A DNA stretch of 64,000 nucleotides from Clostridium sp. (GTDB taxonomy: Bacteria; Bacillota; Clostridia; Oscillospirales; Acutalibacteraceae): NCBI GenBank assembly GCA_031272895.1, contig JAISSW010000010.1:1-64000 (forward strand), written 5' to 3'. Of the stretch, positions 53,043-63,600 are shown piece after piece. The first letter of the stretch is position 1; the number at the start of each line of letters is the position of its first letter. A program made the translations under genes and the position numbers. Under the pieces are notes generated by a model. That model was not told the DNA's origin. It searched no databases and was given only the letters and a program-made list of their open reading frames with translations.

Positions 53043-55589
53043 ATGGCAATTAAAATAGCCCTTGCGGGCAACCCCAACAGCGGCAAAACCACGCTGTTCA
53101 ACGCGCTCACAGGCTCAAACCAGTTTGTGGGCAACTGGCCCGGCGTCACGGTGGAGAAAAAAGAGGGCAAGCTCAAGGGTCACAAGGACGTTACCGTCAC
53201 GGACCTGCCGGGAATATACTCCCTTTCACCATACACCTTAGAGGAGGTTGTTGCGCGCAACTACCTGTTGGACGAGCGCCCGGACGTAATCCTTAACATA
53301 ATCGACGGAACAAACCTTGAGCGCAACCTCTTCCTGACGACGCAGCTGACGGAAATGGGCATTCCCGTTGTGCTTGCAATCAACATGATGGACGTGGTGC
53401 AAAAAAGCGGCGATAAAATCAACACGCAGGCGCTTTCCAAGGTTACCGGCTGCCCTGTGGCGGAAATATCCGCCCTTAAGGGGGAGGGGATAAAGAAAGC
53501 CGCGGAAATGGCGGTTGAGGCAGGGGAGTGGGCGGCAAAAATACGCCGCTTCCGTGAGGAAAACGACGGCGGCGAGCCTCCCGAGGGTATGGACGAGCAC
53601 CACCATGTGCACAGGCTTATGCCAAAGCACAGCTTTTCCGGCGGGGTGGAGCATACCCTTGCGCACATTGAGGAGCGGGTGCTTCACGATTTGCCGCAGG
53701 AGCAGCAGCGCTTTTACGCAATCAAGCTGTTTGAGCGCGACGAGAACATAATTGAAAAGCTGGGCTTGACGAGTGAGCAGCTTGCGCACATAGAGGACGA
53801 CATAACCCGCCGAGAGGAGGAAATGGACGACGACAGCGAAAGCATTATGACCGCCGAGCGCTACACATATATAGACAGCATAATTAAAGATTGCGTAAAA
53901 ATAAAAAACAAGGGCAAGCTCACTATTTCGGATAAGATAGACAAGGTGGTAACCAACCGCTTTTTGGCGCTGCCGATTTTTGCTTTGGTCATGTTCATTG
54001 TCTACTATATCTCCGTTACAACCGTGGGCGCGTTTGTGACCGACTGGACGAACGACGGGTTGTTCGGCGACGGCTTCCATATAACGGGAGGCGCGGCATA
54101 TGAGCAGGCAGTGGGGGAATATGACGACGCCCGCACGCAAATAGAGGCTTACCTTGGCGCGGCTGAGGAAAAGGGCATAGACACAAGCGCAATTTCCGCG
54201 GCGCTGGAGGCGGAGGAGCCTGACGAGGGCGCGGAAAAGGAGTTTATTTCCAAGGCGCAGGCGGCGGGCTTGACGGCGCAGGCGGAGCTTTTGGACGAGG
54301 ACGGAGAGCTTTCGGAAACTGTTGTTGTTGACGCAAACAGCTTTGAGAATGCGCTTACCGTTGGTGAGCCGGACCCGGCGGACTACGGCACTTGGGTGCC
54401 GGGTGTGCCGGCGCTGATGGAGCGGGGGCTTGACGCCGTCGGCTGCGCGGACTGGCTTAAGGGGCTGATTTTGGACGGCATAGTCGCCGGGGTGGGCGCT
54501 GTGCTTGGCTTTGTGCCGCAGATGTTCATTCTGTTCATGTTCCTTGCGTTTTTGGAGGCCTGCGGCTACATGGCGCGCATTGCCTTTATTATGGATAGGA
54601 TTTTCCGCCGCTTTGGGCTTTCGGGTAAGTCGTTTATCCCCATACTCATCGGCACGGGCTGCGGGGTGCCGGGCATAATGGCCTCCCGCACCATTGAGAG
54701 CGACCGTGACCGCAAAATGACCATTATGACCACCACCTTTATTCCCTGCAGCGCGAAGCTGCCCATAATTGCGCTGATTGCCGGCGCCTGCTTCAACAAC
54801 GCGGGCTGGGTTGCGGCGAGCGCCTATTTTGTGGGCATGGCGGCGATAATCTGCTCCGGCATATTGCTTAAAAAGACTAAGCTCTTCAGCGGCGACGTCG
54901 CCCCGTTTGTTATGGAGCTGCCCGCCTACCATTGGCCCACTGTGGGCAATATCCTGCGCAGCATGTGGGAGCGCGGCTGGTCATTCATCAAAAAAGCGGG
55001 AACAATTATCCTGCTTGCCACTGTTTTTGTGTGGTTCCTGTCCTCATTCGGCTGGCAGGACGGCAGCTTTGGCATGGTGGGTATGTCGGAGAGCCTGCTG
55101 GCAAGGATAGGCGGCGTAATCGCCCCCATCTTCAACCCCTTGGGCTGGGGCGATTGGAAATCCGCCGTGGCGGCAATAACGGGGCTTATCGCCAAGGAGA
55201 ATGTTGTGGGTACCTTCGGCATACTCTATAACCCCGCCCTCTCGGAGGTTGCGGAGGACGGCGCGGAGATTTGGGGTCTGCTTAAGGCGGCAATGCCCCC
55301 CCTTGCGGCGTATTCTTTCCTGCTGTTCAATTTGCTCTGCGCACCCTGCTTTGCGGCAATGGGAGCTATCAAGCGGGAGATGAACAGCGCAAAGTGGTTC
55401 TGGATTGCAATCGGCTACCAATGCCTGTTCGCCTACGCCGTGGCGCTTTGCGTCTATCAGCTGGGTATGCTAATCGGCGCGGGGAGCTTTGGTGCGGCGA
55501 CCGTTGCGGCTGTCCTGCTTGTGATTGCCTTTGGCTACCTGCTGCTGCGCCGTGAAAGGAAAGCGGGCTTAGGGCGCAAGCACAGTTGA
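53043..55589 (+). CDS. feoB: Ferrous iron transporter FeoB
   Basis: This 848-residue protein takes up Fe(II). The N-terminal G domain has 'GNPNSGKTTLFNALTG', 'DLPGIYSL' and 'NMMD'. A helical spacer with a His/Glu-rich 'DEHHHVHRL' stretch follows. The membrane part carries the Gate motifs 'GTGCGVPGIMASRTIESDRD' and 'PCSAKLPI'. About 110 residues rich in Asp, Glu and Ala are inserted after the first membrane helix (from 'WTNDGLFGDG'), an external or periplasm-side loop found in some clostridial FeoBs. An AAGGAG site precedes the ATG. Confidence 0.97.
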   Translation: MAIKIALAGNPNSGKTTLFNALTGSNQFVGNWPGVTVEKKEGKLKGHKDVTVTDLPGIYSLSPYTLEEVVARNYLLDERPDVILNIIDGTNLERNLFLTTQLTEMGIPVVLAINMMDVVQKSGDKINTQALSKVTGCPVAEISALKGEGIKKAAEMAVEAGEWAAKIRRFREENDGGEPPEGMDEHHHVHRLMPKHSFSGGVEHTLAHIEERVLHDLPQEQQRFYAIKLFERDENIIEKLGLTSEQLAHIEDDITRREEEMDDDSESIMTAERYTYIDSIIKDCVKIKNKGKLTISDKIDKVVTNRFLALPIFALVMFIVYYISVTTVGAFVTDWTNDGLFGDGFHITGGAAYEQAVGEYDDARTQIEAYLGAAEEKGIDTSAISAALEAEEPDEGAEKEFISKAQAAGLTAQAELLDEDGELSETVVVDANSFENALTVGEPDPADYGTWVPGVPALMERGLDAVGCADWLKGLILDGIVAGVGAVLGFVPQMFILFMFLAFLEACGYMARIAFIMDRIFRRFGLSGKSFIPILIGTGCGVPGIMASRTIESDRDRKMTIMTTTFIPCSAKLPIIALIAGACFNNAGWVAASAYFVGMAAIICSGILLKKTKLFSGDVAPFVMELPAYHWPTVGNILRSMWERGWSFIKKAGTIILLATVFVWFLSSFGWQDGSFGMVGMSESLLARIGGVIAPIFNPLGWGDWKSAVAAITGLIAKENVVGTFGILYNPALSEVAEDGAEIWGLLKAAMPPLAAYSFLLFNLLCAPCFAAMGAIKREMNSAKWFWIAIGYQCLFAYAVALCVYQLGMLIGAGSFGAATVAAVLLVIAFGYLLLRRERKAGLGRKHS

Positions 55590-55604
55590 AAGGAAGAGTA
55601 GACC

Positions 55605-55790
55605 ATGTTAACATTCCTCAGCGAAAACCTTGGGACGCTTGCCGTTGGCGCGGCGCTGGCGGCGCTGCTGCTGGCAGTAATTATCAGCTTGGTTAAGAAA
55701 AAGAAAAAGGGAGGCTGTGCCTCCTGTGATTGCGGCTGCGAGGGCTGCACCATGCACTGCGGAGAGGCAGAGAACCCGCCGCAGGAATAA
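55605..55790 (+). CDS. FeoB-associated Cys-rich membrane protein
   Basis: This 61-residue protein has one N-terminal transmembrane helix, a Lys cluster ('VKKKKKGG') and a Cys-rich tail ('CASCDCGCEGCTMHC'). This is the layout of the short FeoB-associated Cys-rich proteins found after feoB in Firmicutes, likely metal-binding at the cytosolic face. It follows feoB by 15 bases and ends the operon at a strong terminator. Confidence 0.92.
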   Translation: MLTFLSENLGTLAVGAALAALLLAVIISLVKKKKKGGCASCDCGCEGCTMHCGEAENPPQE

Positions 55791-55796
55791 AAAACA

Positions 55797-55830
55797 GGGG
55801 CAGGACGCCGTGTCCTGCCCCCGTTTTTTT
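55797..55830 (+). terminator. Terminator of the feo operon
   Basis: GGGGCAGGAC-GCCGT-GTCCTGCCCC is a perfect 10-bp stem followed by CG and seven T. Confidence 0.95.
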
Positions 55831-55839
55831 GTTAATCAC

Positions 55840-56382
55840 TTAGGCCTGCAGCCTGCTGAACACGCGTGACTTGTTGAGCGCGGCATAAAGCGGCAGACCG
55901 CCGCCCACGCAGCAAACCAGCTGACCCAAGCCAACCAAGGCGGCATTGGTCAAAAAGGCAACAAGGGTATGCTCGTCCGTAAAGAAGAGCGTAATCTCAA
56001 AGCCGACTATGACGGCGTTAAAAACCACGGGGAAAAGCGAGCTGAGCCACGGCAGCCCCTTGAACTTTACGTTGCGGGTAAGGTAGCTGCAAATCGCCGC
56101 AAGCAGGGTAGCCGCCGTGCCGAAGAGTATATCCACAGGTCCGGTCAGCCCCATGGATACGCCAATCCAGTTGGAGAGCAGGCAGCCTACCGTTAAGCCG
56201 GGAATGGCGGCGGCCGTCAGCGCGGGGAGAATTGTCAGCGCCTCGCTGAAGCGGAACTGCACGGCCCCGTACGCTAAGTTGACGCTTGCCGCCGCAATGG
56301 TCAGGGCGGTGTAAAGCGCGGCGATGATTGCGGCCTGCGCAAGGTAGATGAGGGTTTTGCGGGTTTTGTTTTGGGTTTCCAT
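55840..56382 (-). CDS. queT: QueT-family ECF transporter substrate-binding (S) component
   Basis: This 180-residue membrane protein has five or six helices. It matches QueT proteins in 'ALYTALTIAAASVNLAYGAV', 'QFRFSEALTILPALT' and 'GCLLSNWIG'. It is predicted to bind a queuosine precursor such as preQ1 and to use the shared EcfA/EcfT module, which is encoded at 4.5-7.0 kb here. AAGGAG lies 7 bases before the ATG. The upstream RNA has an A-rich tail but does not fold convincingly as a preQ1 riboswitch. Confidence 0.88.
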   Translation of the reverse strand: METQNKTRKTLIYLAQAAIIAALYTALTIAAASVNLAYGAVQFRFSEALTILPALTAAAIPGLTVGCLLSNWIGVSMGLTGPVDILFGTAATLLAAICSYLTRNVKFKGLPWLSSLFPVVFNAVIVGFEITLFFTDEHTLVAFLTNAALVGLGQLVCCVGGGLPLYAALNKSRVFSRLQA

Positions 56383-56443
56383 GTGTTTTCTCCTTCAGTG
56401 TTTGTTTTTTATTATTATCCTCCGGGGAAGGTTAGCCGGGGGA

Positions 56444-56459
56444 GAATAAACGTTTATTC
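56444..56459. repeat. Perfect 16-base palindrome between the dehydrogenase gene and queT
   Basis: GAATAAAC/GTTTATTC is an exact palindrome with no spacer. It covers the stop codon of the dehydrogenase gene and lies 62 bases before the queT start. It may be an operator for queT or chance; no T-run follows. Confidence 0.4.
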
Positions 56460-57267
56460 AGCCGTAGAGCTTGCCCATGACGTATTCAAAAAAGCGGGCG
56501 GGTACAAGCTTGCGCAAAAGCAGTATCACCTTATACATTACGCCGCAGGTAATCCTGACGGGAGGGTTGGCGGATTTTGCCAACCGCAGGCAAGCCTTGG
56601 CGGGCAGGGCGGGGGAGGCGCCGTTTTCCTCGTCGTGGGCCATGCGGGCGACCGCGCGCTCACAGGGCTGCAGGTAAGGCGAACCGGGAGGCACAGCCAT
56701 TCTGCGTGCCTTGGTGAAGCCCGTGGAAGTGTCGCCCGGCTCGACTAAGGCGGCGCGGATTCCGAATTGGCGGCACTCCATGCGCAGGCTTTCGGTGTAG
56801 CTGTCTATGGCGTATTTGCTGGCGCTGTAATGGCTTTGGTAGGGCAGGGGCAGCCGACCGGCGACGCTGCTCATCATGATTGCAAGACCAAAGCCCTGCT
56901 CACGCAGCAGAGGCAGTATGTGCCTGTTGACCCGCAGCGTGCCGAAGTAGTTAACCTCAAATTGGGCGCGCAGCTCCTCGTCGGGGGTGTCCTCGGCGGC
57001 GCCGGCAATGCCAAAGCCCGCGCAGTGCAGGACCACGCCAATGCCGCCGTTATCCTTAATATACTCCGCGGCGGAGGCAACGCTCTCCTCGTCGGTCACG
57101 TCCATGGTTAGGGGGATTATCCCCTTGGCGGAAAAGGCCGCCTCAGCCGCGCCGCGGCTTGCCGCAAATACCCGCCAGCCGTCGGCGGCAAAAAGCTCCG
57201 CGGCTGCCTTGCCGATTCCGCTGCTTGCGCCCGTTATAAGTATGCTTTTGCCGTATGGATACCCCAT
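56458..57267 (-). CDS. Short-chain dehydrogenase/reductase
   Basis: This 269-residue classical SDR enzyme has the cofactor loop 'ITGASSGIGKAAAELFA', 'MDVTDEES', the Asn of 'FEVNYFGT', Ser in 'MMSSVAGR' and the catalytic pair in 'HYSASKYAIDSY'. The substrate is unknown. The C-terminal 60 residues are basic and hydrophobic and may touch the membrane. GGGGAGG precedes the ATG. It is upstream of queT on the same strand. Confidence 0.93.
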   Translation of the reverse strand: MGYPYGKSILITGASSGIGKAAAELFAADGWRVFAASRGAAEAAFSAKGIIPLTMDVTDEESVASAAEYIKDNGGIGVVLHCAGFGIAGAAEDTPDEELRAQFEVNYFGTLRVNRHILPLLREQGFGLAIMMSSVAGRLPLPYQSHYSASKYAIDSYTESLRMECRQFGIRAALVEPGDTSTGFTKARRMAVPPGSPYLQPCERAVARMAHDEENGASPALPAKACLRLAKSANPPVRITCGVMYKVILLLRKLVPARFFEYVMGKLYG

Positions 57268-57296
57268 TGCCGTGCCTCCCCGCTAAAATAAGCCAT

Positions 57297-57314
57297 GGTT
57301 ACAAAACTGTAACC
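57297..57314. promoter_or_regulatory. Candidate operator upstream of the dehydrogenase gene
   Basis: GGTTACA-AAAC-TGTAACC is a perfect 7-bp inverted repeat, located between the -10 box and the dehydrogenase start. It resembles the sites of TetR-type repressors in layout only; no regulator gene is next to it. Confidence 0.6.
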
Positions 57315-57340
57315 GGTCAGCTTTGCCCTGTTTGCAACAC

Positions 57341-57369
57341 ATTATAGCAAAAAAAGCCCCTGAAATCAA
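57341..57369 (-). promoter_or_regulatory. Promoter of the dehydrogenase-queT unit
   Basis: TTGATT (57369-57364) and TATAAT (57346-57341) are 17 bases apart on the minus strand. Confidence 0.7.
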
Positions 57370-57457
57370 GCGGTTTTGCCGAATTGTGAAAACGCTTTTG
57401 GTAAAATTGCACAAAAAAACCATCGTGATTTCTACAAATCAGACAAAGCCAAAATGC

Positions 57458-57486
57458 TTGACAATCGCTTTCTAATGCTGTAGAAT
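57458..57486 (+). promoter_or_regulatory. Promoter of the giant exported protein gene
   Basis: TTGACA and TAGAAT are separated by 17 bases, giving a leader of about 195 bases before the ATG at 57688. Confidence 0.8.
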
Positions 57487-57492
57487 AAATCC

Positions 57493-57687
57493 GTATAGTT
57501 GCGCCCTCACACTACCCACACAAAAGTGTCACAAAGAGGGAAATACAGAGCCGAGAGGAAAAACATCACAACCAAAGGCGGTTTGCGCAAGGCGGGTCAG
57601 GTCAGGGCACGCGGAGCGTGGAGGCAAGCGCCGTGCAGAATCGGTTCATCGCAAGAGAATGAATGACATTAAGGAGTTGGTTTTTCC
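57493..57687 (+). promoter_or_regulatory. Long 5' leader of the giant gene
   Basis: The leader has no convincing gene. It contains a CACGC-GGA-GCGTG hairpin and a TTGCGCAA palindrome in a GC-rich stretch at about 57,583-57,645, then the ribosome site AAGGAG. I could not match it to a known riboswitch. Confidence 0.4.
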
Positions 57688-60600
57688 ATGTTAGCAAGAA
57701 ACATTAAGCGAATTATCCAAAAGACACGGATTCCCGCCAGACGCACGCTGAGCAGCGTGTTGGCATTTGTAATGATGCTCTCGGCGGTTGTTGTGGCGCT
57801 GCCGTTAATGGCGACGTTTATGGCGACGCTGGTTGTCAGCACCGCCGGCACAGCCGACGCGGCAAACGCCTACGGTACTGGCGTTGCGGGCATTAACGCC
57901 GCCATTAACAATGGCGACAACTACCGCGCGGCGGAGCTGTTGCCAAGCGTTTTTTTGGTTGGCGACACAAAAGGTTCGTTCACCGGGAGAGCGCAGACAT
58001 CAACCATGAGCAACCCGCGGCAGTTTAACCTCACTAATACGGTTTATGGTATTAGTTGCACCCACAAAGAAATTTATGAGTGGCTGACAGCTAAGGCTAT
58101 ACCTACCTCACTAATAACAGCTGTTACGGAGGATGTCGGAGCAACGCGAACCGAATACAGGAGTGACGGCACGGTTCTGGAAACGGTTCAGAACGTAATC
58201 CTTGACCAAGAGCCCTCGAGCGGTTCGGTCATTAAGGGCTTTGCAACCTCGCGTGCACTGCTCTATAATGACACTCGAGGTTGGAGAGGAATAACTGCGA
58301 CGCTGTCTTACGGCACTTCAGGTCAGGCTTGGTATACAAACATAACCTTAACCGGCTCGTTTTCCCCAGATGATGCCAATTTTCATACAAGCGATCCGAT
58401 CACCAATACCCAGAACTATAGCCGCAGTGTTGGCAAAGCCATTGAGGAATACGACACATGGGATGACCTGCCGGCAAGCATTGGTGTGGAAGGAAAGCTT
58501 ACGATAACCCACACGCGTGAACGCGGCAATTTGCGGGTACAGGGCGTTAGGGCGAGCAACGACTTGACAGCGTCTTCTACAAACTACGACATTACATCAG
58601 GCGTTTATCTGCGTTCTAACGATGGCAGTGCAAGCACAGGAGAATATGGAACAATCGTCCGCGCTTACTCGGACTACCTCAGCGGGCTGAGCTTCACCAC
58701 AACCAAATCTGTGGACATTAAGTCCGTGCTCAACACCTGGCGCAACAGCTCCTGGATCGGTATAAACACCACGGTTGAAAAGCTCGTTGAGCAGTTCAAC
58801 CTTGATTGGTTGGACATAATGTATGCCGGCGCTGGTAATATGTGGGACACCCAAAAGGCTATTTGCATTGGGCGGCTTGAAGAGCTTGGCATGACCAACA
58901 GCGAGGCGGTTGCCGTTTGGGATAAATACATTGAGGACGACGCGCAAGACGGCTACAAAAAAGCCTGGATGAAAAAGGTTGACGCGGCAATCGCCGTGCA
59001 CGAAGCCCTGAACGATTTGGATAAATTCTTCGTTCCGTCCGAAAACCTTAACCCCGCGGGCAGCGACCCGAACAGCGGCCTTTGGTACGGCGGCTACTAC
59101 GCCGGCCCGACCAACACCTTCCGAGACGGCGGCGCCGCTTACACCGCGGCACAGGCGCTCGCGAAGGCAAACGCAATTGCAGCAGACCAAGCTGCCGGCG
59201 GCGCGCACCTCCTTAACAAGCTGGACCGCAACGGCGACGGCGTGGTAACCTCCGCTGACCTGTGGAGTATGTATAACACGGCAGTGACCGCCTTGGACGC
59301 GGCAATTAAGGTGAGGGACGCAACAATCCCCACATCTACCGATACGGCGTCCTCCGGCAAAAGTATGCTGTGGTTCATTAACGAGTATATCGACGGCAAC
59401 CTGAACGGCGGCGAAAACTATGGGCCTGTCGGCGCGGTGCCGGGCAAGGCTGCAGGCGTTAGTTATAAGAACGGAATTGGCTACGCAAGAGCCGATTATG
59501 CGGATATTAACGCTTCCAACATAGCCGATATCAGATGGGAACCCGCCGTGTGGACTTACAACGTCAAGGCAGTCTATGCGTTTATGTCTTGGGCGGAGAG
59601 CAAGAAAGTTATCATTGACTTCTCCACCGGCAACTACGGCTTAATCGGCGACTTCCACGTCGGCGCAAACGTTGACGACGACGGCAACAGCCCGTGGAAC
59701 ACCGACATCGCCGGAATTGACCCCTGGGACATCAACCTTGCGGACGGCTTGGACTCCGGCGAGGAAGCCCAGCTCAACGTGGCGTACAGCTACAAAAACA
59801 ACCCCGCGGACCCGGGCTACGACAGCTCCAAGGCTGACGTGCTTTACTCCACGGTGCAAATAATCACGTTGATGGATTATGCTTTCAGCTATAAAACCGT
59901 TGCGGATATGCTGAAGTCAATGTTAACCCCAGATGTGTTCGCCGTCGAGTTCCCCGATTACGACAAATTGGTGGACGTTTACGACGCACTCTCCGACGAA
60001 TACACCTACCGTATCAACATCTTTAACGATATTCTCGGTCTTGCGGAAAAGAACATCAACAAAATCCTTGGTTATGAGCCTCAGTGGTATGTCTACCGCA
60101 ACTGGTTCAAGGATAACATCACCGCTCCCGCGGACCTTACCGATCTTTCTGTTTCCCAACTGGCTACCCTGTTCGGCAAACTGAAGGATAAGTACGCAGA
60201 GTACAAGGATTACGAGGCAAAGGCGTGGGTAAACACGGACGAAGATGACCCCGCGTACGGCAAGGGCTTGCACGAGCTTGACCGCGACTCGTGGTGGGAT
60301 GAAATCTTTAAGATGGCTATCCCCATGACTGTGCCGGCGGACCCGCGCAACGGCACAACCGTTCCTGAGTACAACTGGGGCAAGGCGGTTCCTTCCGTCG
60401 CAATCGACAACACCGGCTTTGAGCTGGCGGGTCGTCTGCAAACCCAGGTTGAAGCCGCAATGAAGAAGTATGAGAGCTACTCCTTACAGAATATGCTTGT
60501 GTGGGTTGCGGGGCAAGAGGGCAAAACGCTCTCCCGCGATACCACAAGCGCGGTTGCTAACTATGCCCGCGCATATGCGGTTTACTCCATGGTTTCCCAG

Positions 60601-63600
60601 GATATTATCGGTAACTTCGCCACCGAAGCGGAAGCAATTAGATACCTCAACAACACATATGTGCTGCCGCTGCAAAGCATCAACCCCGCTGTGCCGATGT
60701 ATGACAACAGCATTTACACCGGCTCAAACTACTCAAGCTGCGCCGGCGAGGGCTACACAAACGGGCGTTCCGCAATCGGCGACTACCTCTTTATAGTCAA
60801 CGTGCTGGGCAAGTACGTCAAGGAATTCCAGGCAGACCCCGTTTGGTCCAAAACAGAGTGGTACAAGAACGGCACACAAATCACCGGTACATACGTCACC
60901 CGTTACGGTGATACCGTCAACCTGCCCTCCAGCGACCCGAGCGCGGTCACAGGTCAGGACGTGGCGCGTACCACGAACGAAGACTACACAGTCACCGGCG
61001 CACAGCTCAAATCCCTGCTTGACGCGCTCGACAGCATGCTCGGCAGCGAAGGCGACCTCAGCGACATTCTCAATGCCGTGGGGCTTGACCTTAGCAGCCT
61101 CGGCTTGGGTGTTTCGGGAAAAGTCAACGCGGAAACCGTTATCAACGCGGCTGTCAATAACTACCTTTACAGCAACGAAATCGTCAACACAATAGTCAGC
61201 CTGCTTTACGGCTTGGTGCTGCCAATGTTCGAGAACGTGTTCGCGGGCTTCTCCAACATGGAACTGCCGGCTGAGCTGACAAACACCACTTTCCTTAAAA
61301 TTTACTCACTGCACACCCTGCTTGCCAACAAGGGCTCCGACTCCTTGGAAAAAAACGTTTACTATATTCCTTCGGAAAATGGTGGAAGCGACGGTAACAT
61401 ACAAAATCGTCACGGCGAGAGCAACCACAATGGTATTTCCGACCTTAAGCTCTACCCTGACCTGTTGGGCAAGGCTGTTAAGGAGTATGCTGCGGCAAAC
61501 GGCTTGACCACAACATTCCAGAACGCGGTCAGCCAGCTCATGAACCCCACAAGCTACAAAACGGAAGACGTTGGTTCAGGCGCTATCAACATTGACGAGC
61601 CACTGGTGAAGTGGGGCGCGGGCGGCGGAGCAAAGCCCACGACAGGCTACACCTACAACGTGGACACCTGGCGTGACCCGTCCATCTTCCGACCGACCGT
61701 TAACCCGGACGGCACAATCAGCTACGAATACAAGACGGACTCCAACGGCGCGTACATCAAGTCCGGCAGCGCGGACGACCCCGCGACGCTGTATCGGGAT
61801 GAATCCCTCGTACAGGACACCACAAAGCCTGTCGGCTCGCTGTACATCGACTGGGGAATCAACAGCTTGACCGGCACTGCCCGCGCAACGCAGTTCAAAA
61901 CGGCAGTCGGCGCGGCGCTTTCCGGTATCTATCCCTTGCTGCAGGCGCTACTGCTCGGCATAGACTACGTTGGCTTTAACCCCAAGGTGGGCTACCTTTC
62001 AGGAACTACCTTAGACGATATTCTGGGAGATAGCAGTAACCCGTATCCAACAGGTTGGTACTACTATGGCGGCAATAATATTCCTATCATTGTGCCGACC
62101 ATATACCTCAAACTCACTGCTGATGGCAACGAAGGCTTTGGTAAACTTGTTACCCCAATTTTGGAGCTTCTGGCAGGCTTGACCACTGGCACCGACTCGG
62201 TCTATGACGCAATACCAACAGTAGACTATCTGAAAACACTGACCTACACTAAGCCAACCAAAACTCCATTGCGCAAGGACCAGGTTGACCTTGACCAAGA
62301 CTGGGTTACTGCGGGAACTGGCACAAGAAAGCGAAACGTTGCTCACTTCGGAGGCTTCTATCTAACGCAAGCAAATATTGAAGAGAGCAAAACCACCTAT
62401 GGCGTAAGCTGCTATGGTGATGCCACTTACTGGGACACAGGCGTTCCAATGGATCAGTACGACTACACCTATAGTGCGGCGGATACAGTTGACAAGAGCG
62501 TCAAGTTTGTTAACGCTCTGTTCAAACCCATTGACGCGTTCATTGACGTGGTTGGACAAAAGCCCTTGCAGGAAATCCTGCGCATTATTCCCAACATTTC
62601 CTACGCGCTCAGCCTCGACCGCATTTCCTCGCTGCTTGAGGGTGCGCTCAAAACCACCATCACCCCGGAGGTAAATGGTTTGGTTCAATTGGGTACACCA
62701 CGCGGCTCTTGTTCTGATTTCGATACCAGCAAACTTTTGGGCGATATGCCTAACGGCGCGCTCACCGGTGGTTCAACTTTCGATACCGGCAACAAAAACG
62801 GCAACACACAGTGGAAACGCAAGACAGGTTCACCTAGCCACAGTCTGTTCATGTATGCGCAGGTTCAGATAGGGTGGGGGCTTATAGATGGCACTAAAGA
62901 CGGCACAAACGGCAAAAATGACCCGGACCCCAACCTCAGTACTGGCCACATGGAGGTCGCCAACCTTGTTGGCGCAATGGACGCCATAGAGGTGGACGTC
63001 TTCGGTATGCTTGACCTTGCCAGCCTGGGTGTCGATGCCTACCTCAAGGCAGGCTCAATAGAGAACCTGCTGCTGGGCATCATGCCCGATGCGGCGGCGT
63101 ACCTACCCAGCGACATACTCGACATGACCTTGGGCACCTACGGTCCGGTCAAGTCCTACTCAGCCATTCCGCAAAAGCGCTCCTCCTCGGTTCAGGTGCG
63201 CAACTATGTGGATACTGAGGTCTACAACCTCTTCTACGGTATCCTGCGCTCCGTGCTTAACCCCAGCACCATGGGCAAGTTCGGTCTTAACCTTGGTAAC
63301 TTCGACACCGGCACGGCAATCGCCGCCCTTATGGAGCTGCATTCACCGTATGGCAACAACACGGGCGAACCTGCCGACGGCTACGCCATGAAGGCGATTG
63401 ACTACGGCACAAGCACCGTTGTTTACAACCCGTTTGAGTTCCGCGACGCACACTTCAGCAAGGACGAGGCGGAGCGCGTAATCAATAAGATTATCGCGGC
63501 ACTTACCGGCGGCGTGTTCTTCGACCTTGACGGCATGATTGAAACCCTGCTGGGCGAGAACGTCTACAACAACGCTACGTTCGACCTTGTTGTCAACCTC

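Noticed and set aside
53238-54932. 564-codon minus-strand ORF antisense to feoB
   Set aside because: It is a shadow of feoB, which has full family motifs; the antisense product has no recognisable domain and biased composition.
56383-56457. preQ1 riboswitch upstream of queT
   Set aside because: The RNA has an A-rich tail (TAAAAAACAAAC) after a GC hairpin, which is suggestive, but the stem and the loop that should form the pseudoknot do not match the preQ1-I or preQ1-II pattern by eye.
57560-57660. Cyclic di-GMP riboswitch in the leader of the giant gene
   Set aside because: The GC-rich stretch lacks the conserved core sequences of GEMM-type riboswitches.
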